The notes under the pieces: model-generated | The model's database searches: none | Told to the model about the DNA's origin: nothing | Seen by the model: the letters and a program-made list of their open reading frames with translations, nothing else | DNA from: Plantago elongata | Taxonomy: Eukaryota > Streptophyta > Magnoliopsida > Lamiales > Plantaginaceae | Reading direction: 5' to 3' | DNA length: 36,615 nucleotides | Assembly (NCBI GenBank): GCA_036897095.1 | Contig: JAYMSP010001072.1 | Coordinates: 1 to 36,615, forward strand | Made by a program: the position numbers and the translations under genes | In this document: piece after piece, positions 1 through 10,811 of the stretch | Numbering within the stretch: position 1 is the first letter of the stretch | Layout of the letters: each line of letters opens with the position of its first letter

Positions 1-280
1 CCCCCCCCCCATAAATAAATTAATGAAAGTATTATGGTCATACTTTTATAATATAATTTTTAAAATTTTTCTCTATAAAGTTGAAGCGGTGATATGAAGA
101 TTACAGTGTCTAGTTTGTAAATCAAACTAGAAGTTTGGTATGAAATAAGCACGGTGATAATTTAAAATTATTTTCTCTATAATTTAGGATTAATTTGTAA
201 TGGTCACTAATTGATGCAGACCTTTTAAAAGTCAACAAAAAGAATGAGAACTCTGACCGGGAGAGGAAGTACCATATATT

Positions 281-351
281 ATCTAAAGTTGCGCGAAGGT
301 CGGGGGTTCGAGTCACCTTAGCCGTTTCAAAAAAAAAATCTAAAGTTGCGC
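281..351 (+). mobile_element. Tiny tRNA-derived SINE-like insertion with 14-bp target duplication
   Basis: The 14-base word atctaaagttgcgc occurs at 281-294 and again, without a mismatch, at 338-351. Between the copies lie 43 bases that contain a polymerase III B-box-like word (GGTTCGAGTC, 305-314) and end in nine A residues. Direct repeats plus an internal B box plus an A tail are what a 5'-truncated tRNA-derived SINE leaves after target-primed insertion. The A box is missing, so this copy is too short to be transcribed from its own promoter. The family is not identified. Confidence 0.6.
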
Positions 352-474
352 AAAAGTGATCCTCCAGTATGAAAACTATTACTAAGACATTAGGAGGTTC
401 ACTATTTGTCACGGAAGAAGAAAAATTAATAACCAACCACTAAAAGTAGAATATCATGCTGGAATTTCAAAATA

Positions 475-546
475 AGGTTCCACCGAGATTTGAACTCGGG
501 TTACTGGATTCAGAGTCCAATGTCCTAACCGCTAGACCATGGAACC
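475..546 (-). tRNA. tRNA-Gln (anticodon CUG)
   Basis: Reading the minus strand from 546, a complete 72-nt cloverleaf can be drawn. The acceptor stem is GGTTCCA pairing with TGGAACC, followed by a T discriminator base. The D arm is intact, the anticodon loop is CTCTGAA (anticodon CTG, reading CAG codons), and the T arm has the loop TTCAAAT. A and B box promoter bases are conserved, and a TTTT run follows a few bases downstream as a polymerase III terminator. There is no intron. All features expected of plant cytosolic tRNA-Gln are present, so it is probably functional. It is the last member, in transcription direction, of a cluster of related copies. Confidence 0.93.
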
Positions 547-914
547 ATTTGTTGAGATGAGATCATTATGGAAACTCATAATCAACAAAAAGCCATGATT
601 AGTTATACAAAAGTTAAATATCGCAAATATTTAACTTCAAATTGTACCTGGTATCCCAACTCAGAAGATTTCATTTCAGCCTATAAAACCTATTTGATGA
701 AGATGTTAGCTTATTGTTTCTACTACCACCAATTATTCACTTCCTTGTGCAAGAAACATAGCCCACGTCCTAGACACAGATAACTATACCACATAGTTCC
801 TGAAGAAGAAAAAGGAATACTAATCAACATAGACAACCACTAGATCAAGATTATAATATTCTACCAACATCTTAAAAAAAAAATCCAACCAGCCAACTTT
901 TAGTAAACAGAAAA

Positions 915-986
915 AGGTCCCACCGAGATTTGAACTCAGGTTACAAAACTGAAAGTCCAATTAACTAGATGCTAGACCATTAATCT
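915..986 (-). pseudogene. tRNA-Gln pseudogene, remnant 1
   Basis: The T arm (GTTCAAATCTCGG on the minus strand) and the 3' acceptor strand match the neighbouring tRNA-Gln genes. The anticodon stem-loop is scrambled, and the 5' acceptor strand no longer pairs with the 3' strand. No anticodon can be assigned. It is a decayed copy of the array unit. Confidence 0.8.
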
Positions 987-1186
987 ATTGACCATTACAA
1001 GAACTCTTATTCAATAGAAAGTGTTAATTAGCTAACCAATCATCTCAACTTTCAGAACTACGTTAAAGTAAGCATAGGGCAGGTTCCACATCTTAGATAA
1101 CTATATTCAGATATCCAGATGGATGAAATCAAATAATGAAAACAGTTGTTCGAAGTACCCTAGAAGTTGACATTTTAAGAGGAAAA

Positions 1187-1252
1187 GGGTTGACTGAGAT
1201 TTGAACACGGGTTACTTGATTCAAGTACAGTTCCAAACCCCTAGCCAACTGT
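1187..1252 (-). pseudogene. tRNA-Gln pseudogene, remnant 2
   Basis: A B-box-like stretch (GTGTTCAAATCTCAG on the minus strand) and part of the anticodon arm can be aligned to the tRNA-Gln copies. Base changes and small length changes break the acceptor, D and anticodon stems. It is more diverged than the copy at 915-986. Confidence 0.65.
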
Positions 1253-1609
1253 TGAGATCATGACAAATGGTGTGCTGATTAGATAATAGATCAATCAGAC
1301 TAATCACACTAAATTGAATTGGAGAAGTATTCAAGTCCCAACATGCAAAAGTATTGTCCTGCACACAAGCAACTTAACGTTGAACTGTATATCTAGATAG
1401 GTTTGCAGTTTCATTTGTACTCAAAACAACTAAACAAATTCATTGAGACGTGATCACAACACATTGTTTGAAAGAAACACAGCGGGGATTTACAGACTAG
1501 ACACTGGTAACTTCATTCCATAGTCCAGGAGAAGGAAACTAATAAATCAATCATGGCAATCATTGGCAGAGGTAAGCATATCCCATCTTGTTGAAAGTGA
1601 AAAGTAAAA

Positions 1610-1662
1610 GGTTCTGCAATGATCTGAAATCAGGTTATGTCCAAATTGCTTGACCATGGAAC
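1610..1662 (-). pseudogene. tRNA-Gln pseudogene, internally deleted remnant
   Basis: The 5' acceptor part (GGTTCCATGGTC on the minus strand, from 1662) and a degraded T-arm/3' acceptor part survive, but roughly 20 bases of the central region are lost. The flanking sequence beyond 1662 matches the flank of the intact tRNA at 475-546, which shows that this is a member of the same duplicated array. Confidence 0.7.
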
Positions 1663-2085
1663 CATTTGTTGAGATGAATAATTATGCAAAATTGCAAACT
1701 CATGTTCAGAAAAGGCCCAATGACCAGGTTCGTTTGTTTCGGAAGAAGGATGGTGAACATTTAGACCAGAAAAGTATTTGTTGAAATTAGATCAATACGG
1801 AAACTCATTATCAACAAAAGGTCGAGATTTGATATTATGGTCAAAGACAGTAATATTAAACTCATAGTATCCAAAATAGGAAGAGGAATTTGTTGGCTAG
1901 CATGAAGATATTCAATTAGGAGGTTAGCAGCTTGTTTCGATAAGTAACAATTATTCAGTCTCATCATGCAAGAACCATGTGCCTCGTCCTAGATACATAA
2001 CTATACTTCATAGTTCCTGAAGAAGGAACATAATGAAACCGAATAAGTAAAAAGCCCCACCAATCTACTTAAATTAAACAGGAAA

Positions 2086-2157
2086 AGGTCCCACCGAGAT
2101 TTCAACTCGGGTTGCGGGATTCAAAGTCCAATGTCCTAATCGCTAGACAATGGAACC
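2086..2157 (-). pseudogene. tRNA-Gln (UUG) copy with damaged tertiary contacts
   Basis: This copy has the full 72-nt length and anticodon TTG in a CTTTGAA loop, but several invariant positions are changed. The T loop reads TTGAAAT instead of TTCAAAT, so C56 is lost. The D loop has GCGATTA where the good copies have GCGGTTA, so the G19 partner of C56 is lost too. The anticodon stem has a mismatch (TCCCG where TCCAG is expected). The C56 change also alters the B box. It is probably not a working tRNA, although an annotation program might still score it as one. Confidence 0.7.
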
Positions 2158-2479
2158 ATTTGTAGATATGAGATCTTTGCGAGAACTCTTATTCAACAAA
2201 CAGTGTCAATTATATAGCCAATCATTTAAACTGCAAGTTGTATGACAAAATTTATTGTCCAAAATACAAGCAACTCAATCACTGAACCATTCGAGAAATG
2301 AAGTTGGTAGTTTTATTTTCACAAAACAAATATGAATTTTCTATGCAACAGGGAAAGTAAGGTTTTAATACAGTATACACTGGAAACTACACATCATAGT
2401 AGTTCTGAAATAAGAAAACTTCAACTATGACGATCACTAAAGGTAGACTGTCCTTTCCAACTTAAATCCAAAAAGAAAA

Positions 2480-2551
2480 AGGTCCCACCGAGATTCGAAC
2501 TCGGGTTACTGGATTCAAAGTCCAATGTCCTGACCGCTAGACCATGGAACC
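2480..2551 (-). tRNA. tRNA-Gln (anticodon UUG)
   Basis: Reading the minus strand from 2551, a complete 72-nt cloverleaf forms. The acceptor is GGTTCCA with TGGGACC (one G-U pair) plus a T discriminator, the D loop is intact, the anticodon loop is CTTTGAA (anticodon TTG, reading CAA codons), and the T loop is TTCGAAT. It lies first in the array in transcription direction. Together with the CUG gene at 475-546 the array supplies both glutamine isoacceptors. No intron is present. Probably functional. Confidence 0.93.
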
Positions 2552-3705
2552 GATTGTTGAAGTGAGATCATCAGGTGAACTCTTATTCAACAAAGGGCAT
2601 GCTACCATTTTTCAGTTTTCATTTTTCATCGTATATGCCTATTTATAATGTAATTATAAATGTATAATTTATTATTCCTAATTGAAGTCTATTGAACTTC
2701 TAAAATATAACTTCAGTAGTCGCGCCAAGTGACTGCGGTAACATGGCCTGTCGCGTGCGTCTGTTGAAAATCGTCCTTGTGGTTTTGGGGTTTGACATCA
2801 ATGTTGCATTAATTGGAAGGAATATAGTACAGTTTGGATGAAATAGCTAATATATATAGTATCTATTATGTTTCCTTGACCTATTAGAAAAAGGACTGGA
2901 GAAGTCTTTGTGGACTGGAGGGAGTAGATCGTTTCCACTCTAGCCCTATAGTAAAGAGCGTAAACACTAAAGTTCCAATTCCAAACTTGGATGACCATAT
3001 GTGTTTCCAATTTAAAAGCTACCCCCTCCGTGCCATTTAAAACTCCCTGTTTCTTCTACGCGTAGAGATGAAGACGAAGCGAACAAAATGATGAAACGAA
3101 AGGAATAAAGAACGAAAGGAAGTTGTATGCCAGTGTGAAAGTTATAAAGAGAATGGATGAAGGCGATGGAAAGAGGTGTGTGAAGTTTCTATTGGACGCC
3201 TGGTATGACAAGATGGGAAGTTATATGTGCGATGGAGACATAATTCAAAAGAGATTATTATTGAGAAACAACTATTCAATTCACCTGCTCAAGGAACATA
3301 GGAAAGGTTATCCTACACACACTAATTTCAGATATCCAGGTGGAAAAATCGAAGAATCAAGCATGACAATTATTATAAGTAGTATATTTCCGAGACAACC
3401 ATTGTTAAATATAAATTAATTATGTAAGACAAGCTTATGCTAAGATCTGGTGCACTATAAGCTCGACACCTAGTATGTTTTCAAGACACTATTAAAAGAG
3501 CACTTTACCTAAGGAAAACCATTGAGTTTGTTTCTAAGTATAAGAATCACCTATGCATGTTAACTTAAGTTTATATGAGAATCAGATTCAATATGATCAG
3601 GCAACTAGAATTTGTTCAATATATCTAAACTACATGCATATGCTTGTGTTAGCAGTAAAAACACTTAAAGTAGCAATTGGGATCATAAAAGAAGTGTGCA
3701 ATTAC
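2552..3705. other. Spacer between tRNA array and esterase exon 8, no gene recognised
   Basis: This AT-rich stretch was read on both strands for the missing C-terminal esterase exon, in particular for coding matching the family segment around LDGYKHVV. None was found. Two isolated words resembling Stowaway MITE termini occur (gagggagta near 2917 and taccccctccgtgcc near 3020), but no complete element is bounded. The open frame at 3123-3419 on the plus strand has no recognisable protein features. Confidence 0.5.
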
Positions 3706-6700
3706 CTTAACAAGTTCTGTTTCCCTCCGTACAGAGGATGTGCGCCAACCAACCAAATCTGGATCGAATTAAGGAGTTCAATAATTAAAGCAAGAAGGAA
3801 TCATTTCAATAACCTGCAGGAACTTTTTTAAAATACAAAATGAGAATGAATATTGGATACGGTCATAAGAGACATTGGCATAAAGAAACCGACATCTGAA
3901 AGCATCAAGTGCAGATCTGCAAGCAGACATAGGATATATCAATATAAAGCACAAGGCAGATGCTGCTCAAAGCACAGTTTAAAAAGCTAATAGGACTTGC
4001 ATAAATTTTCCATCTTCACAATCTGAAGTCATTTGCAATAACAGAGGTGGTTTGCTTGATTGGCCATCTGTAAGAAATAGCTGACTCCCAGTTCGCCCAG
4101 TAAAAATAGGAGCAAGTGGGGGAGCGAGTTTCTCCAAGAAAGAAACACCCAGAAGAAAAGGAAGCTGAATATTTGAAAAAGATTTACTGTCAGGAGGCCA
4201 GGATAAAACTACTGGCCACAAAAGTGCCACATATAACTATTTCGACAATGTGCTAGCCTGAAAGACAATTAGAAATTTCATGGAATAATAGAGAATGATC
4301 ATACTGATAGGTTACAGTTGTGTAATGATATCATGGTGCCATTTGCACAGGTTCAGCAGATAGAAAAAATTCAGGGAAAGATAAAGGACAATAGAGAAGT
4401 CATGCAGGCACGAACACAGATAGTAGGGATGCAGAACTACAGAGACTTGATTAGATGGGAATTTCAATATCTCACAGGACAGTTATATTCCATTCTTGTC
4501 GGAAAGCGCTCTCAATGTCGATCTAAATAGAATAACCATGCAAACTAAGCATTAACAAGGGTGTAACAAACATTAAAAGCAGAGAAAATACATACCTGCT
4601 TATTGCCTCTCACTCCAAGATGAGGAGTCGCCAAGGTAATAAAATTAATTGCCTCCAGCCCAGCAATTGAACCTTTGTTTGAAGGGCAGGAGGTTTTCAA
4701 GTTTGTCACATTTGAGTCAGATACATCATCAGACTTGATGGATGAGGAAGGAGGCTCGTATAGAACAGCAATCGCGTATCTTGCAAATAGACCACCAAGG
4801 GAATGTGCCACAAAAGAAATCCTTTTTAAACTCTCTGTTTTCTTCACAATCTGCCTTACCTGTCAATTGAAAACATTACACATTGTGTAGAACATCAACT
4901 ATCATGTACTAGAAATCCAAGTATATATATCATTAAAATAGGAAAGAAGAATGGATAAACAGCCTATATATATGTGACTAAGAACCACATCACAAGTATA
5001 CAAAAATATAAAACCAGGAGCCTCAGGCTAACTCCGGGCATCTAATGCAGCTACCAAGCATACGCGACAAATACAATTCACAATCAAAACAATTTCAACA
5101 TATTATAAATCATTTAAGAAAACCGACCACAAAACTTACTTCATCTGCCAGTCGTTCCCCAGAGCCATCAATGCCAGTGAAAGTCTTAGTGTACATATTA
5201 CAAGAACTTGCTGCACACAAAAATAAAGGTAATTTAGAATGATATATTTATTGCATGCCTAATATACTATTTAACAGAAAGAACAAGTCCCAGTATACCA
5301 TAACTTTTTTTTTCCTTTTAAAATTAACTCAATTCACTATTTCTTTTTTCTTGGCCAAGCAGTAAGCATTCAGGCACTAAACTTCCCAAACACTCATTTT
5401 TGTCTCCACTTACCTACTTATCTTAAAGGTAAGGGGAACAACAAGACAACGAGACAACCAGAATATGCTTCCATTTTTTATATTAAGATAACTAAGAACT
5501 CATGGACCTACAAGATGGAATATATAGATCATCATCCTGCTCTCCTCCATTTAATGTCTTCCTACAATTTCTTTCATATGAGAATGGTCTCAGTTTAAAA
5601 GGCCAAAAACAGAGCAGGGAGAGCAAGAGTTCCATGATGTTTAGAGCATACTACCTCTCTCTCACCCAAAATTACACTTTCGCCACCCAGAATTGTTTTG
5701 CAAAAATGATTAAATTATTAAAAAAATGTTTTTGACACCAATAAATCTTAATTATACTTACCCCATTCATTGTTCTCCCAATAAAAAATAACCAAAAGTT
5801 TTTGAGTTCTTATCAAATTTTTATCGTTTATTGAAAAGAAAAAAATGCAGTGTCACGAAGTAGAGACAGCCCATATATCTTTTACAAACTCTTCCCGGAG
5901 ATGATTTATGGGAATCCTCCGCATGTTTGTGACAAAAAAGATTTGAGTAATCAACCCAATCAAACATGAATATTTCCCTGCCGTAATTATTTACTTTGGC
6001 TGTTTGTCCTTGATCATAAATCATAAAATCAAAGAAGCAATGAGTATTTTGTCCAAATAGTGCGACTATTATTGTTAGTATGACCCTTCCTGAAAAAAAA
6101 ATGCACAGAAAACTGTCTCATCACCATATACTTTAATGTAAACCACATCAGACAAACCAATGAAGTAAAGAAAAAGTGAACATTACATTATGGAAGTTGC
6201 ACAAACAACATACCGTGAATCAGGAACTTTTTGCCTAATCGCTTATTCAGTTCTCCTTCAAAATAAGTCCAGTCACTTGGGCTGCAAAACTGGGAACTTC
6301 AGTCCAGGCAAATAGTGGTACAGAACAATCTTTCCAGAGACATAGAATATAGGCATACATTTTGAAATACATACCTTCCCATGATTCCATGTACAAGAAC
6401 AAAAAGATGATCAGGTTTATCATCCATATTCAGGAGCCTTTCAGGTGGTGCAAGACTCCCCTCAGCAGTACCCATTCCTTGAGCTCTGAGGTCCTGATGC
6501 TTCCAGATACTCTTCAATCCTAGAATTGCAAATACAATCCTCCAAATCAAGCCATATACAGACACATTAGCAGGAAAGAATAACACCCTAAAGTAACTAC
6601 ATAGACGTGGATATTGCTAATCCTTCCGAGCACTTGCAAAGTCCACTAACAGTATTGTTTGAGGTGTAACTTTTGCAAGCGTCACGTTTTTCCTGAACAT

Positions 6701-7398
6701 GAGGAAAATCGTATGGTATACCCTCCCTCCACCCAAGTGTTTGGCATACTCACCGAATTTATACTTTAACGATGTGATCTTCCCTATTGGTTGAGGAGCA
6801 ATGGATAAAGTTTAAGCAAAGTCTCTGAATCCTACTATGTTTTGCATAACAGGAACAAAATAGTAATCATAATTAAATCCAAATCCATGAAAGAACTACA
6901 GAACAAAATTACAGCTGGAGTAATTTGTCAAAGAAAATCCTGACAGTTGGCAGATATAGACATAACAAGTACAAGATCACTCATCAACGATAAGAACACA
7001 ACGACCACAAGATCATATAATGACACTAAAAATAATAACTAAGCATTAGGCACAATATGCATAAACCTTGATGTGATGGATACAAAACGAATCAACGGCA
7101 TTTACAACAAATTCAATATAATAAAAGTGTAAACTCAAAAGAGAAACGATTCATTGATCAATCAGTAACTCCGATCCAAATCCGAAGTAAAACCTTATAG
7201 GTACGAGAGCCTACCTGAGAAAGAAATGAAATTGCAGTTCTTATCCGATCGATGATTCGACTTAGGATTGTACGACGAAGAAGAAGGAGGAGGAGAAGAC
7301 GTAGAAGTGGTGTTTGTAGTATTATAATCGGAGCTCGAATGGCCAGGGATGCGAGGTGTGCTACAGTAAAACAATGGCGGGGAAGAAGAAGAAGCCAT
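3706..7398 (-). CDS. DUF676-type alpha/beta-hydrolase (putative serine esterase), eight exons, 3' part not found
   Basis: I joined eight exons in phase: 7398-7215, 6519-6375, 6281-6214, 5210-5140, 4859-4596, 4164-4001, 3916-3861 and 3758-3706, giving 335 codons. The start is the ATG at 7398. The first 60 residues are rich in Ser, Pro, Thr and Asn, so a plastid transit peptide is possible but unproven. Next come LVHGIMGSPSDW (the oxyanion region of the fold), the nucleophile elbow AHSLGG (Ser about 176), ATPHLGV, SDCEDG (likely acidic residue, Asp about 292) and YDHLVGWRTSS (likely catalytic His about 318). This order is that of the plant putative serine esterase (DUF676) family, whose substrate is generally unknown. 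Intron 6 (4000-3917) uses a GC donor. Family members run on by roughly 80 or more residues after ETELVK; no such exon is seen between 3705 and the window start. The exon 8 donor at 3705-3704 is normal, so the last exon may lie outside the window or be lost. Confidence 0.85.
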
Positions 7399-9834
7399 TT
7401 CGTGCTTAAAAGTGCTACTTATATTAGCAACTTTGCATTTTTAAGAAGATGAGGCTCAACATTTTCGACAGATAAGCAAAGCAGGCTGGCACGTTGATTT
7501 CTTCTCACAGGGCTACAGAGATGTGAGTCCAAGTCAATTGATCCAGTCCCGATAACCCCCTCAAAGTCAATTGATCCGACTCAAGTTGTTTAAACGATTT
7601 AAATTCTAAATAACACATTTGTGAGCTTGAAAACTTAATTATGTGTATGCATCATCAACACAAAATGGACGTGAATCATTTGCTAGATTATCCTGGTAAA
7701 AATAATTAGTGTTACAGAGCATTGAAGAAATTGTGGCATATACCACTCAAAATCTGGTAGTAACGAAGGTGAGATGATTCAATAGCTTTGGAACCGATCA
7801 CTCAAAAGAAGCATTGCAAGCGGCAAGAACTTTTCACAACTTTTTGTTACAATATGAGAATGATCTCCTTAACTATTAAGTGAATGAGAAAATTCAAAGA
7901 TGAATTTAATATAGATTTTAAATTCAACAAAAAACAAGCGATTATAAATTCATTTGTTTACTAGCCAATCTTAAATTTTTAAAGTTTATTGTGCACAAGA
8001 CAATTTTACAATTTAAAAAAAATTATTATCTTATTATTTTATCGACTGTGGTCTAATTTTGTACTAATCCCAAGCTAAAATTGAATAAATTATTAACTTT
8101 ATTGAAGTTATTAATTTATTGGGTATTAATTTATAGATATTTTATTTTCCAATGATCAAAGTTGTGGCTTGAGTGAAATTTCATCTTGACGGTAAAGAGA
8201 ATCAAGAAGAAAGAAAAAAACACTATGGACTTTTTTATCCCTATATACTCAACCGGATCGATTGGTTGATCCGGATGCGTAAAAAATCATTTTTATTTGA
8301 GTAGCTAAATGCGAGTATAAAATAATTTATTATTTAAATAAGATTTTAGAGACCAGTTAACGTGAAACTTTGTGAAAACAAACTATAATAGCCTTATATC
8401 CATACCAATCTTGGCATTAGAGTTTGTTCTTCAATATGGGGGCTAGCTATTTTGTAACAATGTTGATTTTAATGGGCCATTTTGTAATATTTCTAAATAT
8501 ATAACAAAAAAGGGGAAAAACTTTCTTTTGTTCGGATCTTTATGATTAAGCAAAGCACTAGACATTAATTAGTGATGAAGATGATAATCAAAAAGTAACA
8601 TGGTTATTGCAACTTTTCCAACACTTTCACTTTTCTTCGTGTTAGTAATTTATAATGATCTTTTTTTCTAAACTTTTTAAGGGTACCCAAACTTTATTAC
8701 AAGACATGTTTTACTATTATAACCAAAAGACAATGTTGTCTCTACCGTTAATTCGTGGATGTGATTAACCTCTATAGTAAAAATATATATATTCTTGTTC
8801 TATCTTTTTATGTCTCTAGATAAACTTCACATCCACAAGTTCAAACGGTAAAGAAATCATCACATCTTTAAGATCCAAGGTATGACAAGGATATTAATGT
8901 CAAAATGCTAAAGGAACTAGAATAAACAAATCAGTAGTCGCAGACTCGCCGCCATATTAATTGGATTAATCTTTTAAAAGTTCAAACTTTCTTCTTTGAA
9001 CTTTAAAGACACCACGAAAGAAAAAAGTGCATATCTTTCCAAGTAAAGAACGAAAATGCTTGTTTGTCGAGATTGTCCATGGACTAAAAAAGCTAATTGT
9101 GAATTATGTGTGCTAACTTTTGAATTAGTCCAAATATACAATGATAAAGGCAACTTTAATTATTAAAGTAATCCCTTAATTAAAACTCAAATTTTGATGC
9201 GGGACTGAGGCATGAAGGGTATAGTGAAAACGTTCGCCCCTCTAAAACTTCGGAATATAAGATTACAAGTTGAATTTTGAAAATTTTAGCTTCCATTCCC
9301 CCTATAACCTCAAGTCTATTTACTTATATAATATTTAGACGAAATAATTTCTCATTTTGACTTTTTACAATTAAACTTTTTAACTTCAACTGTAAATTAA
9401 TAAAATTTTGTATTTGTGAGTTAAGATTAATTTATAATAAAACTTAAAAAAGTTTGATAAAAAATTAAAGTGTGGAAAACTATTTCGAAAAGGAGGAGGT
9501 AGTATATAATTTCGCCCCAAAACTTAGAATCGTGACTCCACTTTGATGTTACTTTTGTTCTTTTTTTAATTACACTTCTTACAAGGTCGGTCTAAAAATT
9601 TAGAAGCCACATATAAAATTTTAAATTGATCCCAAATTTATAGTAGTATATAAATTAAAGATATTTCACACAATATTGTGGCTTGTAGGGTAGTTGAGCA
9701 TGAAGTTATAATGTTGTTTTGATGAGGCAATAAGCCTATAAGGTGGTAGTGATAATTGTGTTTTGTAGCTTATTTAAAAAAATAAAAAAATATTTTACAC
9801 AAAACTTGAATCAACTTTCTAATAAACCAATATA
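7399..9834. other. Intergenic, AT-rich; esterase promoter side
   Basis: The right end of the minus-strand esterase promoter must lie just above 7398, where a weak TATA-like word (TAATATAAG, minus strand, about 7420) occurs. An imperfect foldback lies at 8743-8850 and is listed separately. I found no coding segment or structural RNA in the rest. Confidence 0.5.
8743..8850. repeat. Imperfect foldback of about 25-bp arms
   Basis: The left arm (taccgttaattcgtggatg, from about 8743) is complementary, with a small gap, to the right arm at about 8826-8850. They are separated by about 60 bases of AT-rich sequence. The structure resembles a decayed small MITE or an isolated hairpin. No target duplication is visible. 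Confidence 0.4.
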
Positions 9835-10068
9835 CTCTCTCAACTTCATCTTCCCGTATTCCATTTAATTTGGTTCGTCCTAACTTTATTTGTTCATCCC
9901 TTAAATATAGAATATATATCCTACTTTATTTACTTTTTTTCTCTATTTATCACCATATCTCTTACTTTATTCAATTTGTTCCTTCTTTATTATATTCTCT
10001 CCTACTTTTTTAATTATTTCTTAAAACTTGTATCCGGTTCCGAAAAGATGAACTCAAGATGGAGAGAG
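9835..10068. mobile_element. Stowaway-like MITE
   Basis: The 234-bp segment begins with CTCTCTCAACTTCATCTT after a TA and ends with a related inverted sequence (GAGAGAG before TA at 10069). The body is C/T-rich on the plus strand with repeated ttactttattc-like words, as in non-autonomous Tc1/mariner (Stowaway) elements, which duplicate TA. The inverted repeats agree only in part, and the ends differ from the usual CTCCCTCCGTCC, so the family call is tentative. Confidence 0.5.
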
Positions 10069-10740
10069 TACATAATATATCACATAAATATAACACCGCA
10101 TGTGTTATTTAAAATAAAATCCTCGTATTAATTGCTTATAACATACTTTTATTTATATTTTTAACTCTCTACTGGGCCATTAAAAGCTTGAGGCCCTCAA
10201 AAAAAAATATGTAACATGTTGTATTATTGAGAGAATTTGTTTGATCAAATCAATATATAATTATTGTAAAAGTTACTATAACATAAAAGATTGTTTGATC
10301 AATCACCTAATCGTATGTTAGATATTCACAACATCATAGAAACGGTGTCAAATAATTATCCACTTGAGACGGTGTCAAACCATTAATGATGCTACTAAGT
10401 ATCGTCGTAATCTTGGATAATATGAGTGTTACTCCTAGAATCCACTCGCTCAATCTAATGATGCACTCCAGCATGAATCATACTATCCTTAACTTGAACT
10501 TTGTCCGTTTCTCAAACTGATCTTATTAATGTGCCTCACAAGAATACTTTGGATCAACTTGCAAAGTTTTTTACCAAACTCCTACCCCTTGTTTTGTAAC
10601 ATGCGTTTCAAAATTTTCATTGCTCATGGAATAACTATTTTGCAGGAGCGTACTAAAAAGTTGATTAATTATAGAATTCTAATTTCTTTAGTTACCGTAA
10701 TTCTTTACTTACTAAAATAATTATTTTTAAAACGGCTAGA
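10069..10740. other. Intergenic stretch without recognised gene
   Basis: AT-rich sequence with a duplicated word gacggtgtcaaa-like (agaaacggtgtcaaataatta near 10340 and gagacggtgtcaaacc near 10369). A 63-codon open frame at 10529-10720 on the plus strand has no recognisable features and is not called. Confidence 0.4.
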
Positions 10741-10742
10741 GT

Positions 10743-10792
<50 letters not shown>
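10743..10792. repeat. TA dinucleotide microsatellite
   Basis: About 50 bases of nearly uninterrupted TA, broken once by a C near 10759. It directly precedes the longer tandem array that starts near 10812. Confidence 0.95.
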
Positions 10793-10797
<5 letters not shown>

Positions 10798-10811
10798 TCA
10801 TGTTTAGAATT

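Larger units (their letters stand above)
547..2479. repeat. Degenerate tandem duplication carrying the tRNA-Gln copies
   Basis: Spacer DNA beside the tRNA copies is itself duplicated. The word ggaaccatttgttgagatga follows the tRNA at 541 and recurs near 1659, with diverged forms at 2152 and 2546. A segment reading catagttcctgaagaag is found near 793 and 2009. The phrase gaactcttattcaa follows tRNA copies near 1001, 2193 and 2579. The array therefore seems to have grown by duplication of units containing a tRNA plus several hundred bases of flank, followed by decay. I see no protein gene in it; short open frames here are not conserved between units. Confidence 0.65.

Noticed and set aside
2908..3045. 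A Stowaway MITE bounded by the words at about 2917 and 3020
   Set aside because: The two termini point outward from each other's element and no matching partner ends could be found, so at most they are isolated remnants.
3123..3419. 98-codon plus-strand open frame beside the esterase
   Set aside because: No recognisable domain, no promoter or splice support, and low-complexity composition.
3979..4000. Esterase ending at a TAA just after exon 6
   Set aside because: The apparent ending lies in the GC-AG intron; downstream exons 7 and 8 restore strongly conserved family sequence in phase.
7195..7452. Arginine-rich plus-strand open frame over the first esterase exon
   Set aside because: It is the antisense of the Ser/Pro-rich N-terminus of the esterase; the RRRRR run is a by-product of the GAAGAAGGAGGAGG tract.
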